From: Mojavia pulchra JT2-VF2
Lineage (GTDB): Bacteria > Cyanobacteriota > Cyanobacteriia > Cyanobacteriales > Nostocaceae
Direction of reading: 5' to 3'
DNA length: 33,925 nucleotides
Assembly (NCBI GenBank): GCA_019359325.1
Contig: JAHHHN010000049.1
Coordinates: forward strand, 1 to 33,925
Notes under the pieces: generated by a model
Told to the model about the DNA's origin: nothing
The model's database searches: none
What the model saw: only the letters and a program-made list of their open reading frames with translations
Program-made: the position numbers and the translations under genes
Part shown: positions 23,900 to 31,760 of the stretch, one piece after another
How the letters are laid out: every line of letters begins with the position of its first letter
Numbering within the stretch: the stretch's first letter is position 1

Positions 23900-25015
23900 T
23901 TAAGCTCCTGTGGATATTTCTGTTAATAGCTTTAAACCGAAAGCATTGATGAATTGCGGATTTTCTAAAACCACAAATCCGAATTCAGATAGATTTTGAT
24001 CCACTACTGGCAGGGAAACACCACCACCCCAAGCAACAAGATATTTCGCTCTATCTAGGTAGTTGCCATTCGTTACAAAGTTGGCGAATTTCTCAATGCG
24101 ATTAGACCACCATTCATCTAGACATTGGGCATATTCAATTTCAAAATTCTTACCTGTAAGGTGATTACCTCCATAAGTAAAAGTGCCATCTTTAATCCCT
24201 CGGTTAACTAATGTGGGTGAGTGTTTTACATCCTTATTAATCAAGCTTATTGGGTCGTTTCTTTTATCTAGTGCTTCTGCAATCATTGAGTGCAGTTGTC
24301 CACATCCACCTTCAATCAAATGTTGGGCTATAACTGCTCCGTTGCCGTTAAAAACTGTGCCTAACCAAGTTGAGGAACCGATATCAAGGGCGATGGCAAT
24401 CTCTGATTCTTCAAGGGTTAGGGTTGATTCACCAAATAAGCAGTAGGCAATGCTGCCAAACCCTTCTGGATAAATGCCTGTGACTACGATTTCGACTGTT
24501 TTGGTAACAACAGAACGATTGACGGGGTGCTTGTGCTGGAAGGTATGAGTACCTTGTACTCTGCGTTTAATTTCTTCAGCCCAGCGTTGTGGGTTGTGGT
24601 TACTCAAACTAATTTCTAATTTCATTCCATCTGGAATATTCAGAACTGCTAAGTCTGCAAGGATGCTTTCTAATGCCAGTTCTGCTTTTTTGGCTTTGTC
24701 TTCGTGCAGTAGGGTGTGGTCGCTTTGGGCGATCGCCGCAGTTCCCCAAAAAAATTGCGTGTCTTTTAAGTCCAAACGCTTCCCTTCGACGTAATGCACC
24801 CATGCGCCATCTTTCGATATGGTTTCGTGGTGGCGAATGTTGCGATTGCGAACAAGTGAGTATGCAGATGGCATCGTGACAGAAAAATCACCGTATATTG
24901 CCTTGCCATACCCAGCACCGGGGTCTTTACCTGCAATTAGGGCAGTTAGCCCAGAATTGGCAAGCACTTCTGCTTGAACTAACCAATTTGTGGCATTGGC
25001 GTATGTGGTTGTCAT
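23900..25015 (-). CDS. Actin-like ATPase (ParM/StbA-type)
   Basis: A 371-aa protein with the actin-fold nucleotide motifs. The phosphate-1 loop is GKDPGAGYGKA (29-39), phosphate-2 is IALDIGSSTWLGTVF (208-222, D211), and the adenosine motif is WGGGVSLP (329-336). Length matches plasmid ParM/Alp proteins, which polymerise to push or pull plasmid copies. It is the first gene of an eight-gene, tightly spaced minus-strand operon ending in a membrane ATPase, which is not the usual two-gene parMR layout. A perfect inverted repeat (25178-25218) and a divergent mini-RHH gene (25274) lie upstream and could supply the centromere and its binding protein. A cytoskeletal role other than partition is possible. 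Confidence 0.82.
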   Translation of the reverse strand: MTTTYANATNWLVQAEVLANSGLTALIAGKDPGAGYGKAIYGDFSVTMPSAYSLVRNRNIRHHETISKDGAWVHYVEGKRLDLKDTQFFWGTAAIAQSDHTLLHEDKAKKAELALESILADLAVLNIPDGMKLEISLSNHNPQRWAEEIKRRVQGTHTFQHKHPVNRSVVTKTVEIVVTGIYPEGFGSIAYCLFGESTLTLEESEIAIALDIGSSTWLGTVFNGNGAVIAQHLIEGGCGQLHSMIAEALDKRNDPISLINKDVKHSPTLVNRGIKDGTFTYGGNHLTGKNFEIEYAQCLDEWWSNRIEKFANFVTNGNYLDRAKYLVAWGGGVSLPVVDQNLSEFGFVVLENPQFINAFGLKLLTEISTGA

Positions 25016-25177
25016 GGTTCTGATGGTTGGTAAAAGTCTTATTTATTCTGGGTTTGAAGAATTTAGCGGCTAAATAGCCTTAAATCCAAACATCCAGTTC
25101 TTGGTAAGCCTAAACATCACTTTCTGGCTTCTATTGCCTTTGTTGGGTGGCTGCTTTTGGCTTGATGATGTTATATT

Positions 25178-25218
25178 AACCTACATAGGTAAGTTATAGC
25201 AATTTACCTATGTAGGTT
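25178..25218. promoter_or_regulatory. Perfect 15-bp inverted repeat between actin-like and RHH genes (operator/parC candidate)
   Basis: AACCTACATAGGTAA (25178-25192) and TTACCTATGTAGGTT (25204-25218) are exact reverse complements. Each arm is itself a near palindrome, ACCTA-2 nt-TAGGT, so there are two dyad sites 11 bp apart. It sits between divergent genes, the natural place for an RHH-bound operator or centromere. Confidence 0.65.
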
Positions 25219-25273
25219 ATTTGCTGTAATTTAACTCAATGCCATAATTGAGCGAAGTACAGCAATATATGAA

Positions 25274-25438
25274 ATGGGTAACTCTGAAGAAACAGGAGAT
25301 AAAACCGTAAAACTTGTTGTTTTCTTGTCAGATGATGAGCGAACGCAGTTTAAAATAGCTTGCGCTCGTAATAAAACGTCTATGAGCCAACAAGCAAGAG
25401 AATTAATTCTGAATTGGATAAAGTCTGAAGAAAAGTAG
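25274..25438 (+). CDS. 54-aa CopG-like ribbon-helix-helix protein
   Basis: A short protein with the RHH pattern: a strand (TVKLVVFLSDDERTQFKIAC), then a helix ending MSQQARELILNWIKSEEK. The start ATG at 25274 is the first in frame; the ribosome binding site is weak. It is divergent from the actin-like operon, with a perfect inverted repeat between. CopG/Arc-size proteins of about 45-60 residues repress plasmid genes or bind centromeres. An overlapping minus-strand frame of similar length lacks any recognisable pattern. Confidence 0.72.
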   Translation: MGNSEETGDKTVKLVVFLSDDERTQFKIACARNKTSMSQQARELILNWIKSEEK

Positions 25439-25556
25439 GAAATTATTCCTATTAGCACTGGATAAAGAATCTGATAAATGACTATCTAATTCAAAAATGC
25501 AGTGTCAAGCATTAGTATCAGTACAGTAAGTGCTAATTTCACTAAATTAATTTTTG

Positions 25557-26291
25557 ATGTCGCCAATGACTACCGTGAAAGACCCACCTACGGATTTTCA
25601 ACTCCCGCCGCACAATGAAGCGGCGTTAGAGATGCTTAGGGAGGCGAAAGACTATGAATCCACTGTTGCACTAGCGGCTAGTAGTGCTGCGCTGGCTACA
25701 GGTGGTATAGTTCATCCGTTAGGCTGGTTACTTTTTGGATTAGCTTACAAGCCGTTAGTAGCAACTCAAAAACTGGCACGGTTAGAAAAATTAACAGCTT
25801 CACTCTTGGATGAGTTTAAAAGTGAAGGAATACAAGTTTTTCCAGTGCTAAAAGTAGAAGACAAGAACCCTATCGACTTGTTTGTTAGATTTGAGCGAAA
25901 AGTTCATCTATTTATTTCAATTCGCTCAATAGGAGATAAGGAGGTTGTCTACAACGAAGCCAGAGAGGTTTTGCAGCTTAAGAGGAAAGACAAGCATGGA
26001 CTAAAAGTTTGGAATCCTTGCCCACTACTAGAATTGGCAGATTACGAGAAGTGGTTGAGCAAGAACAGAGACTTGTTTGGGATGTCCTCAAGAGAAGCTA
26101 CGAAAACACCCTCAGCAAAAGTTTTGGTCTTATGGCCTCCCACCAAAGCGGCAGAAGATCATAATTCACACCTTTATTCTGAAGTTGGAAGTATGAGAAT
26201 TCTAGCTCTCAGAAGAAAAGGAACTGCATTTGTAATTCAACAGGAGGAAGTTACCGAGTTTATCAAGGCTTGGTTAGCCAAGTACGAATAG
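25557..26291 (+). CDS. Uncharacterised membrane-associated protein
   Basis: A 244-aa protein from the ATG at 25557. Residues about 33-62 form a hydrophobic hairpin-like stretch (VALAASSAALATGGIVHPLG, then WLLFGLAYKPL). The rest is a soluble domain with NPIDLFVRFERKVHLFISIRS, then a Lys-rich strand and KVLVLWPPTKAAED. The D...(F/L)xSIRS arrangement faintly recalls PD-(D/E)XK or NERD nucleases, but the catalytic Glu/Lys pair is not clear. It stands alone, followed by a terminator-like hairpin. No family recognised. Confidence 0.6.
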   Translation: MSPMTTVKDPPTDFQLPPHNEAALEMLREAKDYESTVALAASSAALATGGIVHPLGWLLFGLAYKPLVATQKLARLEKLTASLLDEFKSEGIQVFPVLKVEDKNPIDLFVRFERKVHLFISIRSIGDKEVVYNEAREVLQLKRKDKHGLKVWNPCPLLELADYEKWLSKNRDLFGMSSREATKTPSAKVLVLWPPTKAAEDHNSHLYSEVGSMRILALRRKGTAFVIQQEEVTEFIKAWLAKYE

Positions 26292-26301
26292 ACTAAAAAC
26301 T

Positions 26302-26336
26302 GAAAACCCCGCGTCCCGGTAGGACAGCGAGGCTTT
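26302..26336 (+). terminator. Probable Rho-independent terminator
   Basis: A GC-rich hairpin with A-rich left flank (AAAACCCCGCGTCC) and right arm GGACAGCGAGGCTTT follows the stop at 26291 by 10 nt. Arms pair GTCC/GGAC, CGC/GCG and CC/GG with one bulged A. It matches the common AAAA-GC stem-TTT layout, though the T run is short. Confidence 0.5.
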
Positions 26337-26566
26337 CAAATGGAATTGGGGTATCTGGTTTGAACCGCCGGATTAATATCCCTAATAGTAATCTTATCTT
26401 ACATGATTGGAGTGTTAAGCCCTTGTTACACTGCACACCCAGCGACAAAAAGTAATTCAGGAATTTTAAGTAATTTTGTGCTTAGATTTCTGAAAGTTTG
26501 TATTTTAAGATTACTGCCAAAGGATAGCTCCAATTCCTCCACCACACATCAAGGAGGAATAGCTAA

Positions 26567-29500
26567 ATGTCACTATTACCACAATTTAATAACTCGCTTC
26601 AGCATCAACAATTAAGTAACGAATGCGCTGAAGCATTAGGAGCAGAACAAGAGCTTGTTTTTATCAAGTTTGCGTTTAATGCCACAGGCTCTAATAAAGA
26701 CTGGGATTTTAAAAAGCTGGCTGCCAACTTCCAAGATACCGAAGGCACTCTAGAAGATGTCAGGCAACACATCAAAGCAGGTCACGCCGTTTGTGCTGGC
26801 TTGTTAGGTGGAAAATGGCGCAGTAAGGCTAATGTCATAGGTTCTCAGTGGCTACTACTTGACATCGATAACTCTGATGTCGCCCGTGATGCAGAGGGTA
26901 AACCAATTAAGGATGAAAACGGGAATTCCATCAAGGTTTACACTCCACAACTAACCATTGAAGAAGCGTTAGCCCATCCCTTCATTCAAAAACATTGCGC
27001 TTTAATGTACACCACTGCCAGCCATAAACTTGACTGGCATAAATTCCGGTTGATTTTCCCTCTGCCCCAATATGTTGAGGGTGCTGATACGGTAGAAGCT
27101 TGTACACGTTTTCTCATGCAGCAGTTGCCGCATGACCCGGCTTGTAAGGATGCCAGCCGTGTATTCTACGGCAATACAGAAGCAGAATTCCTCATAGTCA
27201 ACCCCGAAGCAACACTACCAGCAGAGTGGGTAAGTTCAGCAATTGCGATCGCGCTTCAGGAAAGGGAAGAATACCAGCAGCGCATTACTGAAATTGAATC
27301 ACGCCGTAAACAATTCCGTGAAATCTCCGACGTTGAAGGCTGGGACACTGAGCAGCTGATACACCTTGCACTATCATTCATTCCACCACGTAGCCCTGGC
27401 AGTGGCAATTACGACGAGTGCCGCCAAATCCTGATGGCTTTAGTAAATCACTATGGGCCAACGGATGCCGAAATCATTGCCGAGAAGTGGTCGCCCTCTA
27501 TTCCTGGTTCAACCTGGAACATTCGCGCCAAGATTCGCAGTTTCCGACGTGCGGGGATCAGCATTGGAACACTGTTTCACATCGCCAAGCAGTACGGCTT
27601 TCGCTTCCCACAACGGCAGTACGAACCGTATCAACGTGACCAAGGGCTGATTAGCCGTGAGCAGTGGGAACTGGGGCAAATTAGAGAAGATTTGACCAGC
27701 TTCAAGAATTTATTAAAGCAAGCGCTCGCCCCGTTTGTTTCAGGTGCTAAAGGATTTTCAGCACCACCCCTACAAAAGCCAGAACTCGAAACTACAGCCG
27801 CAGTAAGGCAGGTCATTGTCTACCAGCGTGGCAATATCCCACACAGGAGCGAATTTACAGGTGAAGGCAATCTCTATATTGACTGCCAACCAGAGGAGCA
27901 TATTGCAGCATGGGTGGAAGCCATCTCTAAGGGCTGGAAAGAGATTTTGGATAATTCTCATCCTGGTTTGGGCAAGTCTCACAATGCTGGTCAACTCACC
28001 GCCGCACTTTTCGGGATTGAAAAACTAATTTACCAGGATGCCAACCACCGCAACCCCTCAACACTCCCCATCGAGACTAACTTTGTTGATTTACCAGTGC
28101 GGCACAATGGCTTAAAAATCGACCCCACCCGCACCACGCCAATGGGTGAGCCGTTTCAATTGCGCCCAAAAGTGGGTGAAATTCCCGATACCATTGGCAA
28201 TTGTCACAGAAGTTATTTATTTGAAGGATTTCGTGATAAGAATTTTAACAGTTTAGATTTTGAAGAAAGCTCTGTTAGCCCTATCTGTAACGGTTGTCCC
28301 CTCCAAAACCAGTGCCGTTTTGCTCATGGTAATGGTTTCGGCTTCCGCTATCTCAAACGCAGTGCAATTCAAAATTTCTCCCAAATTAGGGCGCATCCTG
28401 ACTCTACCCCAGTTAATTTAACTAACGCGGCAGGTATTCCTTTTACAGTAGGTCGCATTTGGGAAGAAGCGGGTACGCTCATTCAGCCTGTGCGAGAAAT
28501 TCAAGTCAAGTTAAAAGATTTTGATACTACTGTAGGGCAACTGGCTACTGGTTTACCGCCTGAGCAATGGTCAAAACTCCAGCCAGTTTTACAAGCAATG
28601 CGCTCATTGCTCACCCAAGATATTCAGCCCGATTCTCGCTATGGCTTTGATGATGCGGCATTAAGGACATTTTTACCCGAATTTCCTCAAGATTTAGATG
28701 TTGAAGGGATTCGCTCCTTTGTAGAGCCTAATTTAGAATTTCTCTCTGACTTGGATTCTCTTGATATCCAAGCGGATCAACAACTTAAAAAAAGTGCCGC
28801 CGCCCGTTTTGCTGCCAAAAAGCTAGTTAAGGAAAGCGCAAAACAAGCAGGTAAGGATTTTCTAGAGTTGCCTTTGTACTGGTTGCCTGATTTCCTGGAA
28901 GCTTGGAAGGGTGAAGGTTACTTGGCTTGTAAATGGGGTGAAATCACTATTTCCCGCCCTAACTCCAAGTATCAAGATTTGGCTAACTCTGCCCAATTTA
29001 ATATCTACCTTGATGCTACTACCACACCTGAGCAGTTGAAAGTCAAGCTTAACTACCAAGAACCCCTGCTTCTAATCGAGCAGTCACGCCCCGACTACAG
29101 CAATTTAACAGTGGTTAATGTGACTGGGCTTGGTAAACTGTCTAAAAATCGCTCCCGTTCCTTAACTGCCCGTGTTAATGCCCTCAAGGAAACCTTTCTC
29201 AAACTCCACAAGCGACTGGGCATCATCGAGTGGAAACAAGTGGCACAAGAAGCCGTTGACCGGATTGAATACGGTCACTTTGTCGATGGTCGTGGGGTTA
29301 ATCGCTTCAGTGATGCCGACGCAATCGCCTCTTTTGGCATTCCCTACCAAAATATCGGTACGTTGGCAGCACATTTTCAGGTGATGACTGGTTTTAAGGT
29401 CAACCTTGAAGATAACAACAGCACTTTTCAAGAGTATCTTATCCAGTTGGTGAGGGCTGAAATTATCCAAGAGATTGGCCGATTACGCGCTCATCGTCGC

Positions 29501-30106
29501 CCACAAGAAAAGCTAACATTCTACTTCTGCGCTGATTATGACCTTAGTTTTCTCCTTGCGGAACTGCCAGGGGTGAAATTAGAGGTTGTTGATGCGTGTG
29601 AATTCTGCATTGAAGCTGGTAGCCGCGACCAGCAAACCGGACACGCCATAGTCAACACTTTCACCCAGCTTTGGCAGTCTCACCAGAAAATTGGCCAAAA
29701 TGCGATCGCCTCCCTTCTGGACATCTCCCAAAGTTGGGTAAGCCGATTTACCGAGCGTTGGGGAGGGTGGCGCAGGTTCAAAAAAATATTACTACTGCTA
29801 TTAGATAGTCTTTATAGCGATAGTAATAAAAATTTGACAGAACTCAGCGATGAGGAAAGGTGGTTTGCCCATGAATACTTCCCCACGCTGATTACTGAAT
29901 CGGAATCATCGCCTGAAGATGCCTTAAAACACATTGCTGAAGTCGCCACAGTCCTTACTCCTACTGCGTTGCGGCGAATTGTGTATCATTGCAACCCTCA
30001 AGTTAAGGCTGACTTGCTGATGATTATCTTGCGTTGTCTGCCCGTTGAAGTTTACTCAGACTTTGCCCCGATGCAAACCGTAACTAACCCGATAGCGACA
30101 CTCTAA
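26567..30106 (+). CDS. CyRepA1-like plasmid replication protein (primase-helicase)
   Basis: A 1179-aa replication initiator, started by an ATG with a strong GGAGGA site 7-8 nt upstream. Residues about 30-230 resemble an archaeo-eukaryotic primase core with the metal-binding pair D99/D101 (WLLLDIDNSD) and HKFRLIFPLPQ near 158. A helical PriCT-like region follows (WDTEQLIHLALSFIPP, then DECRQILMALV). A P-loop is at about 465-472 (HPGLGKSH), a Cys cluster CNGCPLQNQC at 574-583 suggests zinc binding, and QEIGRLRAHRRP near 968 fits helicase motif VI with its Arg finger. A helix-turn-helix is near 1042 (ASLLDISQSWVSRF). These parts together match the CyRepA1 family of cyanobacterial plasmids. Iterons follow the gene. 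Confidence 0.85.
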   Translation: MSLLPQFNNSLQHQQLSNECAEALGAEQELVFIKFAFNATGSNKDWDFKKLAANFQDTEGTLEDVRQHIKAGHAVCAGLLGGKWRSKANVIGSQWLLLDIDNSDVARDAEGKPIKDENGNSIKVYTPQLTIEEALAHPFIQKHCALMYTTASHKLDWHKFRLIFPLPQYVEGADTVEACTRFLMQQLPHDPACKDASRVFYGNTEAEFLIVNPEATLPAEWVSSAIAIALQEREEYQQRITEIESRRKQFREISDVEGWDTEQLIHLALSFIPPRSPGSGNYDECRQILMALVNHYGPTDAEIIAEKWSPSIPGSTWNIRAKIRSFRRAGISIGTLFHIAKQYGFRFPQRQYEPYQRDQGLISREQWELGQIREDLTSFKNLLKQALAPFVSGAKGFSAPPLQKPELETTAAVRQVIVYQRGNIPHRSEFTGEGNLYIDCQPEEHIAAWVEAISKGWKEILDNSHPGLGKSHNAGQLTAALFGIEKLIYQDANHRNPSTLPIETNFVDLPVRHNGLKIDPTRTTPMGEPFQLRPKVGEIPDTIGNCHRSYLFEGFRDKNFNSLDFEESSVSPICNGCPLQNQCRFAHGNGFGFRYLKRSAIQNFSQIRAHPDSTPVNLTNAAGIPFTVGRIWEEAGTLIQPVREIQVKLKDFDTTVGQLATGLPPEQWSKLQPVLQAMRSLLTQDIQPDSRYGFDDAALRTFLPEFPQDLDVEGIRSFVEPNLEFLSDLDSLDIQADQQLKKSAAARFAAKKLVKESAKQAGKDFLELPLYWLPDFLEAWKGEGYLACKWGEITISRPNSKYQDLANSAQFNIYLDATTTPEQLKVKLNYQEPLLLIEQSRPDYSNLTVVNVTGLGKLSKNRSRSLTARVNALKETFLKLHKRLGIIEWKQVAQEAVDRIEYGHFVDGRGVNRFSDADAIASFGIPYQNIGTLAAHFQVMTGFKVNLEDNNSTFQEYLIQLVRAEIIQEIGRLRAHRRPQEKLTFYFCADYDLSFLLAELPGVKLEVVDACEFCIEAGSRDQQTGHAIVNTFTQLWQSHQKIGQNAIASLLDISQSWVSRFTERWGGWRRFKKILLLLLDSLYSDSNKNLTELSDEERWFAHEYFPTLITESESSPEDALKHIAEVATVLTPTALRRIVYHCNPQVKADLLMIILRCLPVEVYSDFAPMQTVTNPIATL

Positions 30107-30199
30107 AATTTATCGGTTTTTAATTTCTACTGACCTATCAGTAATAAAAGATGCTCTCCTTCATGATTAGGTACTTAATCATTGAGTGAGCGTCCCGTT

Positions 30200-30495
30200 C
30201 AGTATGCCTTGAAACGTCGCATTGACGCTCTGTACAGCATGAGTACATTAAAATTACTGCTTTATACAGTATGAGCAACGTGCTTTTACAGTACTTCACC
30301 TGATTAGTGCATTAAAAATACTGCTAAATGCGGCATTAACAACGTGTTAATCAGGTATTCCACATTAATGACGCATAAAAATTAATGCTTTCTACGGCAT
30401 TAACAATGTGCTAGTACCGTGTTCCACATTAAAAGTGCATAAATATTACTGCACTCTCATGTTAAGCCTATGTGCAAGAGCAGTATTCACCGGAA
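30200..30495. repeat. 64-bp-period iterons, candidate origin of replication
   Basis: Degenerate copies start at 30200, 30267, 30331 and 30395, with a partial fifth at 30458; the spacing of the middle copies is exactly 64 bp. Each contains a CATTAA/CATGAG-type start, an AAYGTGY box, an ACATTAA or GCATTAA box and a TACTGC box about 50 bp in (e.g. ATATTACTGCACTCT near 30442-30456). They lie directly after the CyRepA1 gene in a 473-bp gap (30107-30579) with no genes. Such iterated sites beside a Rep gene are the usual sign of oriV and copy control. Confidence 0.7.
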
Positions 30496-30579
30496 AAGTG
30501 ACGGTTTTTCAAGCATTCCCGGCTCCGAAAAAACTTACTGCCAAAGCTTAGTACTGTGCCGCACTCAACCAACCAAAAT

Positions 30580-31137
30580 TTAACCTTGCCCTTGTTCGCT
30601 TGACTGCGGCGGGAAAAACTTCGGACGCTCACCAGCCCCCAACTGCCAGCCAGTCACTTTAGCCAAATATTTCTCCTCTGTCATCCTTTCAGTCTCAGCC
30701 AGCCGCTTGAGGGTGGTAGGTGTCAAGTCTAAGCGGCGCATGATTTCGGTTTTACTCAATCCCAGACTGGCTTCCTTGACCGAGTAGAGAAACTTACTGC
30801 CCTCAATGCTGGTGTTCTCTGCTATATGTTCCTCAACGCCACTAGCAAGGCTAATAGCTCCAGCTGCGATGAGTGCTTCCCTCAGTTGCCGCATCTGCTG
30901 TTCTAGCAGGGCAAGCCGAGGCGCGAGATTTTCTTGTTCTAGTGCCGCAACTCTGGGGCCAAGGTCGGTATCTCCCAAAGGGCGGCCATCTTGTTTCAGA
31001 AAGTGTTCAATAATCAGCGACACAGCAGAGGAGACTGAACGCTGGTAATTTTCGTCCATCCAGCCTTTGAGTAGCTCATGCACATCCTTTGGTAAATAGG
31101 CTGTGACTTGTACGCTCTTGCTATCAGCTTCATCCAT
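30580..31137 (-). CDS. RHH + coiled-coil + HTH DNA-binding protein (possible copy-number or replication regulator)
   Basis: A 185-aa protein. Residues about 5-48 look like a ribbon-helix-helix (VQVTAYLPKDVHELLKGWMD, then SVSSAVSLIIEHFLK). Residues 60-100 form a leucine-rich coiled coil (RVAALEQENLAPRLALLEQQ). Residues about 125-165 look like a helix-turn-helix (LSKTEIMRRLDLTPTTLKRL). The gene faces the CyRepA1 gene and is flanked on both sides by iteron-like repeats, so it is well placed to bind them. Specific function inferred. Confidence 0.75.
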   Translation of the reverse strand: MDEADSKSVQVTAYLPKDVHELLKGWMDENYQRSVSSAVSLIIEHFLKQDGRPLGDTDLGPRVAALEQENLAPRLALLEQQMRQLREALIAAGAISLASGVEEHIAENTSIEGSKFLYSVKEASLGLSKTEIMRRLDLTPTTLKRLAETERMTEEKYLAKVTGWQLGAGERPKFFPPQSSEQGQG

Positions 31138-31140
31138 ACA

Positions 31141-31440
31141 TTGCCTTCACTGCTTTTCAATGTGTGTGCAATGTGCGTGTACAGTGGAATGCTTTACTTC
31201 AGCATTGCCTGTACTGCACTCTTCCTTATTAGTAATGTACCAAGTGCTGTTAAGTGCTGTGCCATAGCGTTGTTCAATACTGTTATTTACGGCATTAATA
31301 AATTCTCACAACATAAGAACGCATTACTGGCACATTATTAATACTGCAAAACAATGTGCTAGCAATGTGCCAATGCAGTGAAACACATTAAACTAGCAGC
31401 ACTAGTAATGCTAATTGTCTCAAACGCTTATACTGTGCTG
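31141..31440. repeat. Second block of iteron-like motifs
   Basis: The gap 31138-31506 repeats boxes of the 30200-30495 iterons: GGCATTAATAA (31290), GCATTACT (31321), CACATTATTAATACTGC (31331), ACAATGTGCTAG (31351-31362, identical to 30403-30414), AATGTGC and GCAGTG (about 31364-31380), and ACACATTAAA (31383). No exact period is seen. It may be a second part of oriV or the operator of the RHH/HTH gene, whose start is at 31137. Confidence 0.5.
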
Positions 31441-31506
31441 AATCTAGCTTTTTTGCTAAAATTTGCGGTCTAGCCATAAGATATTGAAATAGAGTCAAGC
31501 AACCCT

Positions 31507-31741
31507 ATGAAACGCCCAAGAAGCCCCCTAGAGGCGACAAAAGAATGGTTATATCTGGAATCGGTAGACTACATTTGCGAGTGCTTGGAGGCTTGTAAAG
31601 ATGCCTCTATGGAATGCGGATTTGCGAGAAATCTTACCTCGCCAAGCACTACGGGTTGCCAGCATTAAAGTTTGCCCACCTCAGAGAGCAAGAATTACTC
31701 ATTGGTTGCAGCAGTTGAACGAGTCAGATTTAGCTGCATAA
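31507..31741 (+). pseudogene. Two short overlapping ORFs, probably a broken small gene
   Basis: An ATG at 31507 opens 53 codons (MKRPRSPLEATKEWLYLESV..., stop 31668). A second frame from 31601 (MPLWNADLREILPRQALRVA..., stop 31741) overlaps it and ends in a plausible helical tail (ITHWLQQLNESDLAA). Joined by a frameshift near 31601-31640 they would make one roughly 78-codon protein. Neither part is recognised. No strong ribosome binding site. Confidence 0.35.
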
Positions 31742-31760
31742 CCCTCTTTTGTCACTACAA

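Noticed and set aside
25231-25458. 75-codon minus-strand ORF
   Set aside because: Overlaps the plus-strand RHH gene, which has a recognisable fold pattern and a divergent operator; the minus frame has none.
26340-26395. tRNA-like T-arm string (GGTTTGAACC) after the terminator at 26336
   Set aside because: No acceptor, D or anticodon arm can be folded around it, and the T-loop consensus is not met.
30200-30495. CRISPR-like regular spacing
   Set aside because: The 64-bp repeats diverge along their whole length and lack conserved short repeats with unique spacers; there are no cas genes. They are iterons.
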